Positions 10,801 to 18,297 are shown, counted from the first letter of the stretch. The stretch: 32,492 nucleotides of DNA from Prochlorococcus sp. AG-679-K21 (GCA_003208885.1 QCUP01000009.1:1-32492); one strand, 5' to 3'. The notes: a model not told the origin generated them from the sequence alone. Program-made: numbers and translations.

Positions 10801-12828
10801 GGAAATATTGATATCTCTGAATATATAGAGGTTTCTTCTCAAAAAATAGAGGGTTTTTCTTTAATAAAATTACTTAATTTTCTGAAAATCCTAGATGATT
10901 TAACAAATGAACTATATGAGATATCTGCTAATTTTGAAGACGAAATTTTAAATTTTTATTTAGAAGAAAATTTTGAAGATGAAGACTATTTAAATGATTT
11001 AGAAAAATTAAGTCAAAGTTTAGATTATTTAATAAAGCTTGAAAGTAATTTAGAGGCTTTTATTGAATTTAATAGATTGAGAAAAAATATATCAAATCTT
11101 GGACTAAAAGGAGGTATTGACCAACTCCTCGATGTGGCTAATAAAACTAAAATTAAAGTATCTGATATCTTTGAATATCTTTATGTTAGAAATCAAATTA
11201 AGAGTATTAATCTAGATAAAAAACTTAATAAATTTTCTGGACAAGCCCTTATGGTTTGCAAAGACCAGTTTTGTGAATTGGATGTAAATTTTATAGAAAA
11301 TACCTCTAATTATGTTGATCAATATCTACATAAAAGCTCTTTAAAAAGAGAAGAACCTTTTGGTAATAGTAGAAGCCCAAAAAACTTAAGAGAGGGAGAT
11401 TTAATAGAACATGAAATTAATAAAAAAAGAAATCATCTTCCTTATCGAAAATTATTCGATCAGGCTCTTATTTCTCTTCAAAGAGTAAAGCCTTGTTTTA
11501 TGTTTTCACCTTCCTCAGCATCTCAATGTTTACCAAAGAAAATAGATATTTTTGATGTACTTATTATTGATGAAGCATCACAGATGAATCCTGAAGAAGC
11601 TATTGGTTTAATTGCAAGATGTAAACAAGTAATTATTGTTGGAGATGAAAAACAACTACCCCCAGATAATCGCTGGATGTCTAGAGATGATGATGATGAT
11701 GATGACGACTATGTTGAGACAGTTGAATTTGAAAGTAGCGAGTCAATTTTGGAGCTTGCAAATAAGGTATTAAGAAATAGTAGAGAATGTTCTCTGGGTT
11801 GGCATTACCGTTCTAGGCATCATTCTCTAATTAATTTCTCAAATAGATCATTTTATGACAATAGACTTACAGTTTTCCCTTCGAACAAAATAGGATCAGA
11901 AATTCATTTAGTTAAAGTAGAGGATCCTTATTACAACGAAAGTAAAAACTTACCAGAAGTTAAAACAGTTATGGAGACTTTAAAATCTCAAATTTTAGAT
12001 GATCCGACTAAAACTATATTGATAGCTTCTACTAATAGAGCTCAAGCAGGATTAATTCAGGATGAATTAGATCGTCTCAGAAATAAAGATAAAGTTATCA
12101 ATGATTATATAAGTTTGCATAAAGGAGAACTTGATAAATTGTTGGTTATGAATTTAGAAACTGTTCAAGGAGAGGAAAGAGATATAGTAATTATTTCAAC
12201 AGTATATGGACCTGATGCGAATGGAGTAGTCGCTAATAGATTCGGAGATTTAGTAAGGTCTGGAGGAGAAAGAAGATTAAATGTTCTACTAACTAGGGCT
12301 AAAGAAAAAGTCTATCTTGTGACTTCTTTAAATTCAGGAGATATTAGGGTTAGTCCTGGAGCAGTTAATGGAAAAAGATATCTTAAAGATTACTTATCTT
12401 TTGCTGAGACTGGAATAATTAGTGACACCTTAGTTAGGGAAAGTGGGGAGCCAGAGAATGATTTTGAAAGAGCTATTATGAATGCTATAAAACAAAGAGG
12501 TTATGAAGTTGATGCTCAAATTGGTTGCTTAAATTATCGGATTGATTTAGCGATAAAAGATCCAAGAGATACTTCGAGGTATCTATTAGCTGTTGAGTGT
12601 GATGGAGCTACATATCATTCTGGTTACTCAGCAAGAGTTCACGATAGATTAAGACAGCAAGTCTTGGAGGGATTAGGTTGGAATGTATTTCGTATCTGGT
12701 CTTCAGATTGGTGGAGAGCTCCTGAAGAAAAATTGGAATTATTAGATGAAACAATTCAAGGACTTCTTTCAAATACAGAAAAAGAAGAAAGTCTTGAAAT
12801 TAATCAAATTGATGATCTAGAAAATTGA
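7813..12828 (+). CDS. Large superfamily 1 helicase with C-terminal restriction-like nuclease
   Basis: A 1671-residue fusion. The N-terminus has a DUF4011-like start (LRERLLDLSGKNSFIRYNH). Walker A is GPPGTGKS (349-356). Walker B is LIIDEAS (D1253, E1254), motif III is GDEKQLPP (from 1277), then LGWHYRSRHHSLI, LETVQGEERDIVIIS and NVLLTRAKEKVYLV, all typical of Upf1-like SF1 helicases (AAA_11/AAA_12). About 900 charged residues, probably helical or coiled, separate motifs I and II. The end (from about 1550) is a Vsr/MTES_1575-like nuclease with RIDLAI (D1578) and VECDGATYH (E1595, D1597). This architecture is common in bacterial defence islands; an antiphage role is inference. An aspartate run sits near residues 1287-1296. 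GTG start. Confidence 0.9.
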   Translation: MSSELKVKAEKLRERLLDLSGKNSFIRYNHTTGGKNPNKQKYLRIVNEIPELLVQKLRKGTRYQLQSKPSEANYDFNLPFITPKTAALYKKSSKSIQVYEGATKFGLSCAGIRQDSNSYEKDKGINVLYVAIGFLKYPPFRGVVPTSKPKDPNKKQKKIPTESFAPLILYPVKLTREKTASGFNYFLETSEEELILNRSLITKLTKEEGITLPELKYEKEDTPLIERYFKEINIALAEKNEIEGSNKWELKRWATLGIFKFGKLAIFEDTDFSKSWSKNPLLDKQLVQDFINGVPSNSVEDIGDMDIYQDQFENIQMLGQIPKLIAEADSTQYKVIVKALEGKSMAIQGPPGTGKSQTITNIIGGLLVRNKKVLFAADKYTALEVVKQRLTHNNLGQYILELHNASKSKKEFHENLSSRLAKPKVRFVSDFYEEDFRKLKNLRKELNEHVNAINLKLNLDGSNTTVFDLIWRDVLNKINLGKNSSFDVIQDFEDKFLNDLLKNIEKENISIIKSNLDILSELSDSSKNDEFLKLSQLKGIPETGDDLSKLIRLSNNLFLRLDDFKKNIKTEKIIYSSLLNLNRENLKNDIESFEELISEKSINKQFTIKEDISEKLANIYKLVVERESQENYIEKWAKPFLENENKFDLFENCLKEIENIEPKDKNYKIKDLLNDLTELYKTIRSFIRDIPIEKRRLTSRLTLKNLIDGVECFRKINHDYYDSYEDILLLLKGTKDTSSLEDLIKKIKQIQKNNKDGEKIQKDGLDLNKIRDLGSDKLKDFSEVIRNSSFLGCLLDKEVKYVKSSWKKYSLPGFKRPSLKEMAKIFLLASNYCENIANEERFGVDGFDINYLRELSLKIKFDGNLENILFDTKSKFLEIDYFEVIYQVLNQNQNYNDIQIPYFDKLLNKNIHEIQELTNTYATNIFSKLKLLGEDPSANILDTSFSTISLILDDLKSLKNIIKNLGITITESEIYCENNLEYSVSSKDINRLLELFGNIDISEYIEVSSQKIEGFSLIKLLNFLKILDDLTNELYEISANFEDEILNFYLEENFEDEDYLNDLEKLSQSLDYLIKLESNLEAFIEFNRLRKNISNLGLKGGIDQLLDVANKTKIKVSDIFEYLYVRNQIKSINLDKKLNKFSGQALMVCKDQFCELDVNFIENTSNYVDQYLHKSSLKREEPFGNSRSPKNLREGDLIEHEINKKRNHLPYRKLFDQALISLQRVKPCFMFSPSSASQCLPKKIDIFDVLIIDEASQMNPEEAIGLIARCKQVIIVGDEKQLPPDNRWMSRDDDDDDDDYVETVEFESSESILELANKVLRNSRECSLGWHYRSRHHSLINFSNRSFYDNRLTVFPSNKIGSEIHLVKVEDPYYNESKNLPEVKTVMETLKSQILDDPTKTILIASTNRAQAGLIQDELDRLRNKDKVINDYISLHKGELDKLLVMNLETVQGEERDIVIISTVYGPDANGVVANRFGDLVRSGGERRLNVLLTRAKEKVYLVTSLNSGDIRVSPGAVNGKRYLKDYLSFAETGIISDTLVRESGEPENDFERAIMNAIKQRGYEVDAQIGCLNYRIDLAIKDPRDTSRYLLAVECDGATYHSGYSARVHDRLRQQVLEGLGWNVFRIWSSDWWRAPEEKLELLDETIQGLLSNTEKEESLEINQIDDLEN

Positions 12829-13900
12829 GCGCAAGATTTTCCGTCCCAAATACCTTTAAGGGGACAATAAATTTTGCTTTATCTTTCGCTTCAAAAATAC
12901 CAAAAATATAATATCGACCTAACCAACCTATTGACCCTCCGGAATGATATCCAATTCTAATTAAATAAGATTCTTGGCATCTTGATAATTGATTTGCTAT
13001 TTGATCACATTTGGATGAATCTACTTTTTTAAGTACTTCATAATGAGATTTATAGCGATCATGATTTTCTCTACCTTTTATATAACTTTTTTGATAGATA
13101 ATATTTTCTACTATAACTAGATCATTTTTTCTTTCTTTCTTTTTTGAAAAACCATTTTCTGAATTCCATTTAAAACATTCATCTAAATTAGTAGCAACAG
13201 AGTAAACATTATCTTTAGATATTTTTGACTTTATTTTATAACTCAATGGAATAGTTTTTCCGATATATTTTCCTGAACTATATTCAAATTCTCTTTTGTT
13301 TTTAATCCTAAATTCCTCTGTAAATAAATCTACTTTTGGTTTCTCAAAATATCCAAATGTAGGAAAACATGTTGGAGGGATAATTCCTTTATTTGTCTCC
13401 CAACCAATAACATTCTTATTATCGAATTTTTCTTGATTTACTCCGTTTATGGATTTAATAGTCCATTTACCATTTTCCATTCTGTCAAACCAGATTAGAC
13501 CCTGAGAAATCATGAATCCTCTCCATCCAATAGAATCACAATCTATTTCAGTATTTATAACTTTAGTAACCCATTCTTTAGGGAAGATTTGATCAAAACT
13601 TTTATTTTTGATGAATTCTCTTCTTGGACCATTTTGAAGTTCATCAATTAGAACATTTTTATAAATTCCTTGAATATCTTTTTTTGCTATGAGAGTTTGA
13701 ATCTTTCTCCCAAAATCATGAGCTTCCTGTCTGTCATAGTAATGATAATTCTTTTTCTTTTTTATTAATGAACAGTCTTTTCTCCCTGGTATTTGACTTT
13801 CAGAGTTTGCCGGAATCGGCACTGCGAAAACTATCAATAAAGCAAGTATTAAATTTTTTAAAGAGCTTTTAAAAATGATCTTATTTCTTACCTTTGCCAT
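12800..13900 (-). CDS. Exported protein of unknown function, last gene of a four-gene operon
   Basis: About 366 residues from the ATG at 13900; an ATG six codons upstream at 13918 is also possible, and both overlap the previous gene. The N-terminus is a signal peptide (basic MAKVRNK, then LILALLIVFAVPIPANS). The mature part has scattered cysteines and aromatic blocks such as GWRGFMISQGLIWFDRMENG and GYHSGGSIGWLGRYYIFGIF. I recognise no family. Its 3' end overlaps the convergent helicase gene by 29 bp. Confidence 0.75.
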   Translation of the reverse strand: MAKVRNKIIFKSSLKNLILALLIVFAVPIPANSESQIPGRKDCSLIKKKKNYHYYDRQEAHDFGRKIQTLIAKKDIQGIYKNVLIDELQNGPRREFIKNKSFDQIFPKEWVTKVINTEIDCDSIGWRGFMISQGLIWFDRMENGKWTIKSINGVNQEKFDNKNVIGWETNKGIIPPTCFPTFGYFEKPKVDLFTEEFRIKNKREFEYSSGKYIGKTIPLSYKIKSKISKDNVYSVATNLDECFKWNSENGFSKKKERKNDLVIVENIIYQKSYIKGRENHDRYKSHYEVLKKVDSSKCDQIANQLSRCQESYLIRIGYHSGGSIGWLGRYYIFGIFEAKDKAKFIVPLKVFGTENLALNFLDHQFD

Positions 13901-14381
13901 ATCTCCAACCATTTCCATTTACCCAACCACCTGATCTACATTTCCCAGGACGCTTGAAATCATTACTATCACACCAAAATGTATCGCCTGCAAATATGAC
14001 TTTACTATTTATTCTTCTGGTACCACTATAAATAGGCATAAAATGAATACCTTTTTTTGAATTTAATTCTTCGGAACAAAAGAAATCAGGTCCGCACATT
14101 GCATAAGCAACATCTTTTTCATTTACATAAAGTATTGCTGCTGTTCCAGAATTTCTCCAATAAGGTATTCCTGGTAATCCAATCTCTTTTGCTTTTTGAT
14201 GGTGACGAGTAACTCTTGTTTTGTTTGATTCAAAAACATATTTCCACTCAACCTTTGGAAGATTTACTATGAGAATTCCAAAAATAATTGGTCCATATAA
14301 AGCTGCTACCCAAGCCCAAATTCCATATCTTTTATTTTTTTTATTTTCTTTTTTATTCGTTGAAGAATTAATCTTTATCAT
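13881..14381 (-). CDS. Membrane-anchored protein of unknown function
   Basis: 166 residues: a Lys/Asn-rich cytoplasmic start, one membrane helix (about 22-41, WAWVAALYGPIIFGILIV), then an exported domain with four cysteines (AMCGPDFFC, FWCDSN, GKCRSGG) that could form disulfides, and a Gly/Trp-rich end GGWVNGNGWRYGKGKK. Starts 3 bp after the upstream gene stops and overlaps the downstream start, so the operon is translationally tight. No family recognised. Confidence 0.75.
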   Translation of the reverse strand: MIKINSSTNKKENKKNKRYGIWAWVAALYGPIIFGILIVNLPKVEWKYVFESNKTRVTRHHQKAKEIGLPGIPYWRNSGTAAILYVNEKDVAYAMCGPDFFCSEELNSKKGIHFMPIYSGTRRINSKVIFAGDTFWCDSNDFKRPGKCRSGGWVNGNGWRYGKGKK

Positions 14382-14384
14382 TTG

Positions 14385-14879
14385 TTATTTTTTACCCTTT
14401 TTATAAATAGTTTCTATTGTTGATATCCACCAATACCCAAAGCTATCAGTTAGTCTTTTTTGTATTTCTAGAGATGGCTCTTCCATACCTCGAGCCTTAA
14501 ATAGTTTAGGTACTGCTTTTTCCGTTGCTTCTTTGCAAAAAGCAGTTCTTTCTGCGACTTCATTTATAATAATTGGCTTTATGTTTTTTTCTTCAGTAAA
14601 CATAATTTTAGGTTGGATTTTATTACCTCTCATAATTCTTACAAATAATTCATCTGCAATACTCATAGCTTCATCAGGATGTTTGCCTTGATTAACAGCA
14701 AATACATAAGTGCAAGCAGCCATAGAAATAAATCTTGCGGCACAACTTTCTGCTCCATATTTCTGACACTCCAAACTAAATTCATTTTCTAATTTTTCAA
14801 ATTGCTCAGGTTTTGTTGGCACTGCAAATACTGATAAAGGGAATAACAGAAATAATGATGCTAGTAATAATTTATTCAT
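14385..14879 (-). CDS. Small secreted cysteine-containing protein
   Basis: 164 residues with a clear signal peptide (MNKLLLASLFLLFPLSVFA, cleavage probable after VFA). The mature domain is helical with four cysteines in the visible blocks SLECQKYGAESCAARF, MAACTYVF and AFCKEATEKA. Its ATG overlaps the previous stop as ATGA, a translational-coupling arrangement. Function unknown. Confidence 0.8.
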   Translation of the reverse strand: MNKLLLASLFLLFPLSVFAVPTKPEQFEKLENEFSLECQKYGAESCAARFISMAACTYVFAVNQGKHPDEAMSIADELFVRIMRGNKIQPKIMFTEEKNIKPIIINEVAERTAFCKEATEKAVPKLFKARGMEEPSLEIQKRLTDSFGYWWISTIETIYKKGKK

Positions 14880-15193
14880 TTATCCTTTTTTACTTCAGGG
14901 AAACAATCTGGGAAGACATCTAGAACTTTTCCAATAGAATTCATCATATCTTCTTCTATTGTTTGTTTATTTCCATGAGCACGTTCATGGAGGTTTAGTG
15001 CAAATCCCAACATGTCTATTTTTTGTTTCATCGTAATGTGATTTCTATCTACTGCATAACAAACAGAAAGCATTTGACCAAGCAAGATTTTATTAGCTTC
15101 AATATCACTAATTTCAGAAGAGACTTTCTGATTGGAATTAACAGCAACAGGTAGAACGATAGCAGCTAATAAAGGTATTAGTAACTTACGCAT
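14876..15193 (-). CDS. Small secreted protein, first gene of the exported-protein operon
   Basis: 105 residues from the ATG at 15193, preferred over an upstream start at 15232 because AGGAGG lies about 13 bases before it and the upstream extension would run through the promoter-like box at 15216-15232. Signal peptide MRKLLIPLLAAIVLPVAVN; the mature helical domain has two cysteines (LSVCYAV, FPDCFPEV). Unknown family. Stop overlaps the next gene's start as ATGA. Confidence 0.75.
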   Translation of the reverse strand: MRKLLIPLLAAIVLPVAVNSNQKVSSEISDIEANKILLGQMLSVCYAVDRNHITMKQKIDMLGFALNLHERAHGNKQTIEEDMMNSIGKVLDVFPDCFPEVKKDK

Positions 15194-15215
15194 AAATAGG
15201 GTATATCCTCCTAAT

Positions 15216-15232
15216 TTTAAATCGACTGTCAA
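15216..15232 (-). promoter_or_regulatory. Shared upstream box TTGACAGTCGATTTAAA
   Basis: Read on the minus strand, TTGACAGTCGATTTAAA lies 23 bp before the start of the exported-protein operon. A near-identical TTGACAGTCGATCTAAA precedes the minus-strand gene ending at 17130, and the 10-mer TTGACAGTCG recurs at 18298-18307. TTGACA could be a -35 element, but spacing to a -10 is unclear, so an operator is also possible. Confidence 0.45.
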
Positions 15233-15244
15233 GAAGATATTTTT

Positions 15245-15391
15245 TTATTGCTGCTGGTGATTTTGTTCTGAATAAATATTTTTTTGATAGTGATTATAAA
15301 GATCAATTTCTTCTTTATCTTCACTAGCTAAACCAAGATTGAGTCTTGCTAATAGCATTATCCTTTGCTTTCTATAGTGTGAAATTGCCAT
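15245..15391 (-). CDS. Small conserved-looking protein, 48 residues
   Basis: Basic N-terminus MAISHYRKQRIMLLARLNLG, an acidic centre ASEDKEEIDLYNHYQKN and a Gln-rich end. No membrane helix. ATG start, single complete frame. A decayed relative occurs at about 29405-29522, which supports this being a real, duplicated gene. Function unknown. Lies just left of attachment-like site 2. Confidence 0.6.
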   Translation of the reverse strand: MAISHYRKQRIMLLARLNLGLASEDKEEIDLYNHYQKNIYSEQNHQQQ

Positions 15392-15428
15392 TATTATCAA
15401 ATTTTTTCAATCGATTTTAGCTTAAAAA

Positions 15429-15575
15429 ATCGTGAACATATCGTGAACATTTTTTTAGGTGTTTTTGAAATCCATTGCTATGACTACTGGTACATGGTTC
15501 ATTAGCCAGTAGTTAATATCATTCATAGCAATCAGTTAGAAGATTATTATAAAGTGTGGACGGTGTGTGGACGGA
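15429..15575. other. Attachment-like site 2: complete (left pair, core, right pair)
   Basis: Left arm pair is two identical ATCGTGAACAT units (15429-15439, 15440-15450). The core CATTAGCCAGTAG starts at 15500. The right pair is GTGTGGACGGT (15554-15564) and GTGTGGACGGA (15565-15575). On the minus strand the core reads as an EVE-like start, M-N-D-I-N-Y-W-L-M. From 15576 to 15897 there is no gene; the stretch holds the hairpin and the repeat pair listed next. Confidence 0.65.
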
Positions 15576-15734
15576 GCTCCCTTTTTCATAAGAATTTGAA
15601 CCCTATTCCTTTGATCTAATTTACCGTAAATAAATTAAACCTAAAAGTATATAGTTACTGATCGCTTGAGAGATACTTTTTTATTTATTCTCATCATTTT
15701 AAATAACATCGAGCCCGACATCCTTTTAAATAAA

Positions 15735-15754
15735 AGGGGCTAAAACTAGCCCCT
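15735..15754 (-). terminator. Hairpin, terminator-like on the minus strand
   Basis: AGGGGCTA (15735-15742) pairs with TAGCCCCT (15747-15754), loop of four. On the minus strand it is followed by TTTTATTT; on the plus strand no T-run follows. No minus-strand gene reads into it, so it may serve an unannotated transcript. Confidence 0.4.
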
Positions 15755-15769
15755 CTTGGTGAAACTCTT

Positions 15770-15791
15770 CCAAAGAAACACCAAAGAAACT
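15770..15791. repeat. Isolated 11-bp direct repeat pair, minus orientation
   Basis: CCAAAGAAACA and CCAAAGAAACT are adjacent. Read on the minus strand they are GTTTCTTTGGT and GTTTCTTTGGA (frame shifted one base), which resemble the right arm pair of site 2 at the GT-start and the GGT/GGA end. No core is seen nearby. Confidence 0.4.
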
Positions 15792-15897
15792 ATACTTTAA
15801 AAAATTCAGATTTTTTTAATTGTTTTATTCAAAGAATTTTTAACTTCTACTTAATAAAACTGCTTTATAAATTAACTATGTATAACAACTTTTGATT

Positions 15898-16215
15898 ATG
15901 AAAAAACTTCTTTTAATAGTATTTTCTTTATCTTTTCTGTCCTCATGCAGTAATGATAAAGATTTTTTTCTTACCAAAGAAAATGCATTAATTAGTTGCG
16001 GTGGAAAATCTCGCATTATCGAAAATGAAAATGAAGAGATAATCAATACAGAAGTTAAGGACTTAATAGATGGAATAGGTAAGTATGTGGAATTTACAGT
16101 TGTAGAAACTGATAAGAAAGGCGGAAAATATAGAATTATTAATTGTTTTCCAAGTGAAGAACCACAAGATTCAATAATAAAAACTATAAAAACAAATTAT
16201 AAATTGAATAATTAA
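15898..16215 (+). CDS. Small lipoprotein of unknown function
   Basis: 105 residues from ATG 15898 (a TTG two codons earlier is less likely). Lipoprotein signal peptide MKKLLLIVFSLSFLSSC with lipobox LSSC. The mature part is acidic and Lys-rich, with two further cysteines (LISCGGKSR, IINCFPSEE). No family recognised. Lone plus-strand gene of cassette 2. Confidence 0.7.
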   Translation: MKKLLLIVFSLSFLSSCSNDKDFFLTKENALISCGGKSRIIENENEEIINTEVKDLIDGIGKYVEFTVVETDKKGGKYRIINCFPSEEPQDSIIKTIKTNYKLNN

Positions 16216-16271
16216 AAGATTTTTTGGAGTGAGGGACTTGCATTTAAAAAAATAAAGGGAATATAAAGAAA

Positions 16272-16481
16272 ATGATAATTCCAATGGAATCAATTAAAAC
16301 CCCAAAAAGAATTATTAAGAAACAGCTTAAAAATGTTAATAAAGCAATTATTGAAATTGCAGAAATGAAATTTGTAAATATTGAAGAAAAAGAAGAAAAA
16401 TTAGACGCTCTTGTTTTTTTTGAAGAATCAAATATTGAGGAAGGCGGAGAAGTTAGAAATAAAATAACTACATTATTGTAG
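16272..16481 (+). CDS. Hypothetical small basic protein
   Basis: 69 residues, no signal peptide or membrane helix: Lys-rich half IKTPKRIIKKQLKNVNK followed by a Glu-rich half. Weak upstream purine stretch (AAAGGGAAT). Composition is plausible for a gene in this AT-rich genome, but no homologue is recognised; could be spurious. Confidence 0.35.
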   Translation: MIIPMESIKTPKRIIKKQLKNVNKAIIEIAEMKFVNIEEKEEKLDALVFFEESNIEEGGEVRNKITTLL

Positions 16482-16495
16482 ATATTGAATCGTTA

Positions 16496-16738
16496 CTATT
16501 TTGTATCAGCTACATTCTTAAAGAAATCACAATAAGTCATCAATTCTGATTCAGTTTCAATTTTGAGATTTAAATCATTAATTGCTTTCTTGGTATCAAT
16601 TCTGTAGCCATACTAATCTAGACAAACTTCTCTCTGTCTTTGGGTGTCAGAAATCTCAGGGGTATCTAATTTATTCGATGTATTGGCACAACCCCACATA
16701 AAAGCCATAAAGGGGATAAATAAAATTAAGCGTTTTAT
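16496..16738 (-). pseudogene. Decayed lipoprotein gene (lost start, internal stop)
   Basis: The minus-strand frame reads KRLILFIPFMAFMWGC (lipobox-like end), continues for about 40 codons, meets an in-frame TAG at 16613-16615, and resumes as YGYRIDTKKAINDLN to a stop at 16496. The expected start codon position (16736-16738) is ATA, not ATG. It overlaps the previous gene's TAA as ATAA, as if a coupled ATGA junction had suffered one G-to-A change. Two defects make it very likely inactive. Confidence 0.65.
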
Positions 16739-17130
16739 TTTTTCCTTTTAACTAATCCATAAGTACATAATATAGGGTTCACTATTAAAACAACCCAAAA
16801 AGGAGGTGGAGGACCTCCATCAACAATTGTTCCAGCATTAAAAGTATTGAATAAGGCTACTGCTAATAAACAAGCCATTAAAGCTAATTCACCTGATAAA
16901 ACTTTTTTTAAAGATTTTTTATCTTTCATAGAGCTGCAAATAATCAATAAGAAACCTATCCCTAAATTACTAGCTGCTACAACATCTGCAGTCCCTCTTA
17001 CAAGAAGCATTGTTTCACTTGAAGCGTTGCCTGCAATAGTTTCCACAGAAAAAATTAGTAAGATAATAATTAAAAATCCCAATAGGATATGAAGACTCCC
17101 AGCAGTTTTTAAAATATTTTTTAACTTCAT
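16735..17130 (-). CDS. Four-helix membrane protein of unknown function
   Basis: 131 residues with about four membrane helices (around 14-32, 45-65, 80-97 and 108-125) and a proline stretch GGPPPPFW before the last. The short basic tail VKRKK suggests a cytoplasmic C-terminus. Family not recognised. Preceded by the TTGACAGTCGATCTAAA box and followed by the decayed lipoprotein gene in the same minus-strand unit. Confidence 0.7.
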   Translation of the reverse strand: MKLKNILKTAGSLHILLGFLIIILLIFSVETIAGNASSETMLLVRGTADVVAASNLGIGFLLIICSSMKDKKSLKKVLSGELALMACLLAVALFNTFNAGTIVDGGPPPPFWVVLIVNPILCTYGLVKRKK

Positions 17131-17158
17131 ACTAAAAAAGAAACTAATTGCCCCTTAG

Positions 17159-17175
17159 TTTAGATCGACTGTCAA
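17159..17175 (-). promoter_or_regulatory. Second copy of the TTGACAGTCG upstream box
   Basis: TTGACAGTCGATCTAAA on the minus strand, 28 bp before the start of the four-helix membrane protein. It matches the box before the exported-protein operon at 16 of 17 positions. Confidence 0.45.
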
Positions 17176-17226
17176 TCACAAATTATCCTAAATCTTTACC
17201 TCAATAAATGTCTTTATATTTATTAG

Positions 17227-17377
17227 TTTTGCTAGAATTTTGCTAGAATAGAATTTAAGAAAATTTAAAAAACCTAGTCATATCAAGCTGGTACATGGTT
17301 CATTAGCCAGTAGCTAGGTTCCTGTTGTGGCATGGGATCTCGGCGTAATTATAGGGTTTGAATAAAGTGTGAATAAC
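17227..17377. other. Attachment-like site 3: complete
   Basis: Left pair: two identical TTTTGCTAGAA units (17227-17237, 17238-17248). The core CATTAGCCAGTAG starts at 17301. The right pair is GTTTGAATAAA (17356-17366) and GTGTGAATAAC (17367-17377). On the minus strand the core reads P-S-Y-W-L-M. The region 17131-17725 has no protein gene and consists of sites 3 and 4 and a repeat copy. Confidence 0.65.
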
Positions 17378-17403
17378 TGTTTAGATATGAATTTATTATC
17401 CAT

Positions 17404-17442
17404 CAAAGTTCCTATTTAGGAAAGTGATGGGTGGTATGGGGT
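17404..17442. repeat. Palindromic island repeat, copy b
   Basis: TTCCTATTTAGGAA followed by AGTGATGGGTGGTATGGGGT, 26 bp after the right arm pair of site 3. Sequence similarity to copy c continues about 60 bp further (AAGAAGCTT region), showing a shared element end. Confidence 0.7.
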
Positions 17443-17529
17443 AAATAGTAATTAAGAATAAGTAATAAAGAAGCTTCAGAAACTAATGTCTAAATTTAAA
17501 TGATATCGCACTATATAAAATGCTAAAAA

Positions 17530-17613
17530 GTTTGAGTAAAGTTTGGGTAAAAAATTACGGTTCCTTGAGATCCAAGTAATTGCTTGTCGCGCTCACTTTT
17601 CATTAGCCAGTAG
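17530..17613. other. Attachment-like site 4: left arm pair and core only
   Basis: GTTTGAGTAAA (17530-17540) and GTTTGGGTAAA (17541-17551), then TCCTTGAGATCCA, then core CATTAGCCAGTAG at 17601-17613. The minus strand reads Y-W-L-M-K-S-E across the core. To the right the sequence is unrelated to other sites and leads into clpS. Confidence 0.6.
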
Positions 17614-17725
17614 TTTTATCGTCTAAACGGAAAACCGCAACATGGTCTGGTCTCCATAGACTTGAAATAAAACTAGAATTTAAAGAGTCGATAGTAGATC
17701 TAAAGCAAAAACAAAAGCAGTAAAG

Positions 17726-18022
17726 ATGGACTTTTCTACCACATCACCCACAACGGTCTTAGAACCAAAGACAAAAAAAGCAAAATATCCGGAAGCACGA
17801 GTAATAGTTTTAGATGACAATTTTAATACTTTTGAACATGTTGCTAATTGCCTGCTAGCAATTATTCCAGGAATGAGTGAAAAAAGATCATGGAATCTTG
17901 CCATTCAAGTAGATAAGTCAGGTTTGGCGGAAGTATGGAGAGGGAACCTTGAACAGGCAGAGTTATATCACGAGCAACTGGTTAGCAGGGGAATAACAAT
18001 GGCACCAATTGAAGCTGCTTAA
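17726..18022 (+). CDS. clpS: Clp protease adaptor ClpS-like
   Basis: 98 residues. ClpS docks on the ClpA/ClpC N-domain and delivers N-degron substrates. The core ARVIVLDDNFNTFEHVANCL (about 24-43) aligns with the substrate-pocket block VILVNDDYTPMEFV of E. coli ClpS; here the NDD is DDN, as may be expected of a second cyanobacterial type. QAELYHEQLVSRGITMAPIE is the conserved C-terminal block. It sits inside the cassette array just right of site 4, with a small membrane peptide gene downstream. Whether it is the only ClpS in the genome cannot be seen. Confidence 0.9.
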   Translation: MDFSTTSPTTVLEPKTKKAKYPEARVIVLDDNFNTFEHVANCLLAIIPGMSEKRSWNLAIQVDKSGLAEVWRGNLEQAELYHEQLVSRGITMAPIEAA

Positions 18023-18075
18023 AATCCACATAATAAAAGTCAATATTCCTATTATTTAAAAAATACAAAATCTCA

Positions 18076-18246
18076 ATGAAATCTCTACTCGCGAGCAAAA
18101 GATCAAAAGCAATATTAGGTATTGGTATTGTCGCTATAGGTATCGGTGCAATATCAAAAAAGGTCATTAGTTACCCAGCTGGAGGATGCATGAAGGGGGC
18201 TCAAGAAATGACTTTTAATAAAGAAAAAAATAATTACTTCATTTGA
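18076..18246 (+). CDS. Small single-helix membrane peptide, 56 residues
   Basis: Basic start MKSLLASKRSKA, then a Gly/Ile helix ILGIGIVAIGIGAI, then a short tail with one cysteine (PAGGCMKGAQEM). It lies 53 bp after clpS, same strand, and before a bidirectional terminator. Function unknown. Confidence 0.55.
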   Translation: MKSLLASKRSKAILGIGIVAIGIGAISKKVISYPAGGCMKGAQEMTFNKEKNNYFI

Positions 18247-18297
18247 GGAATAATCTTTTTTTTAGCTTAATGAGAGCTCTTGCTCATAATTTTATGG

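Noticed and set aside
17680-17904. 74-codon minus-strand frame over clpS
   Set aside because: Antisense shadow of clpS.
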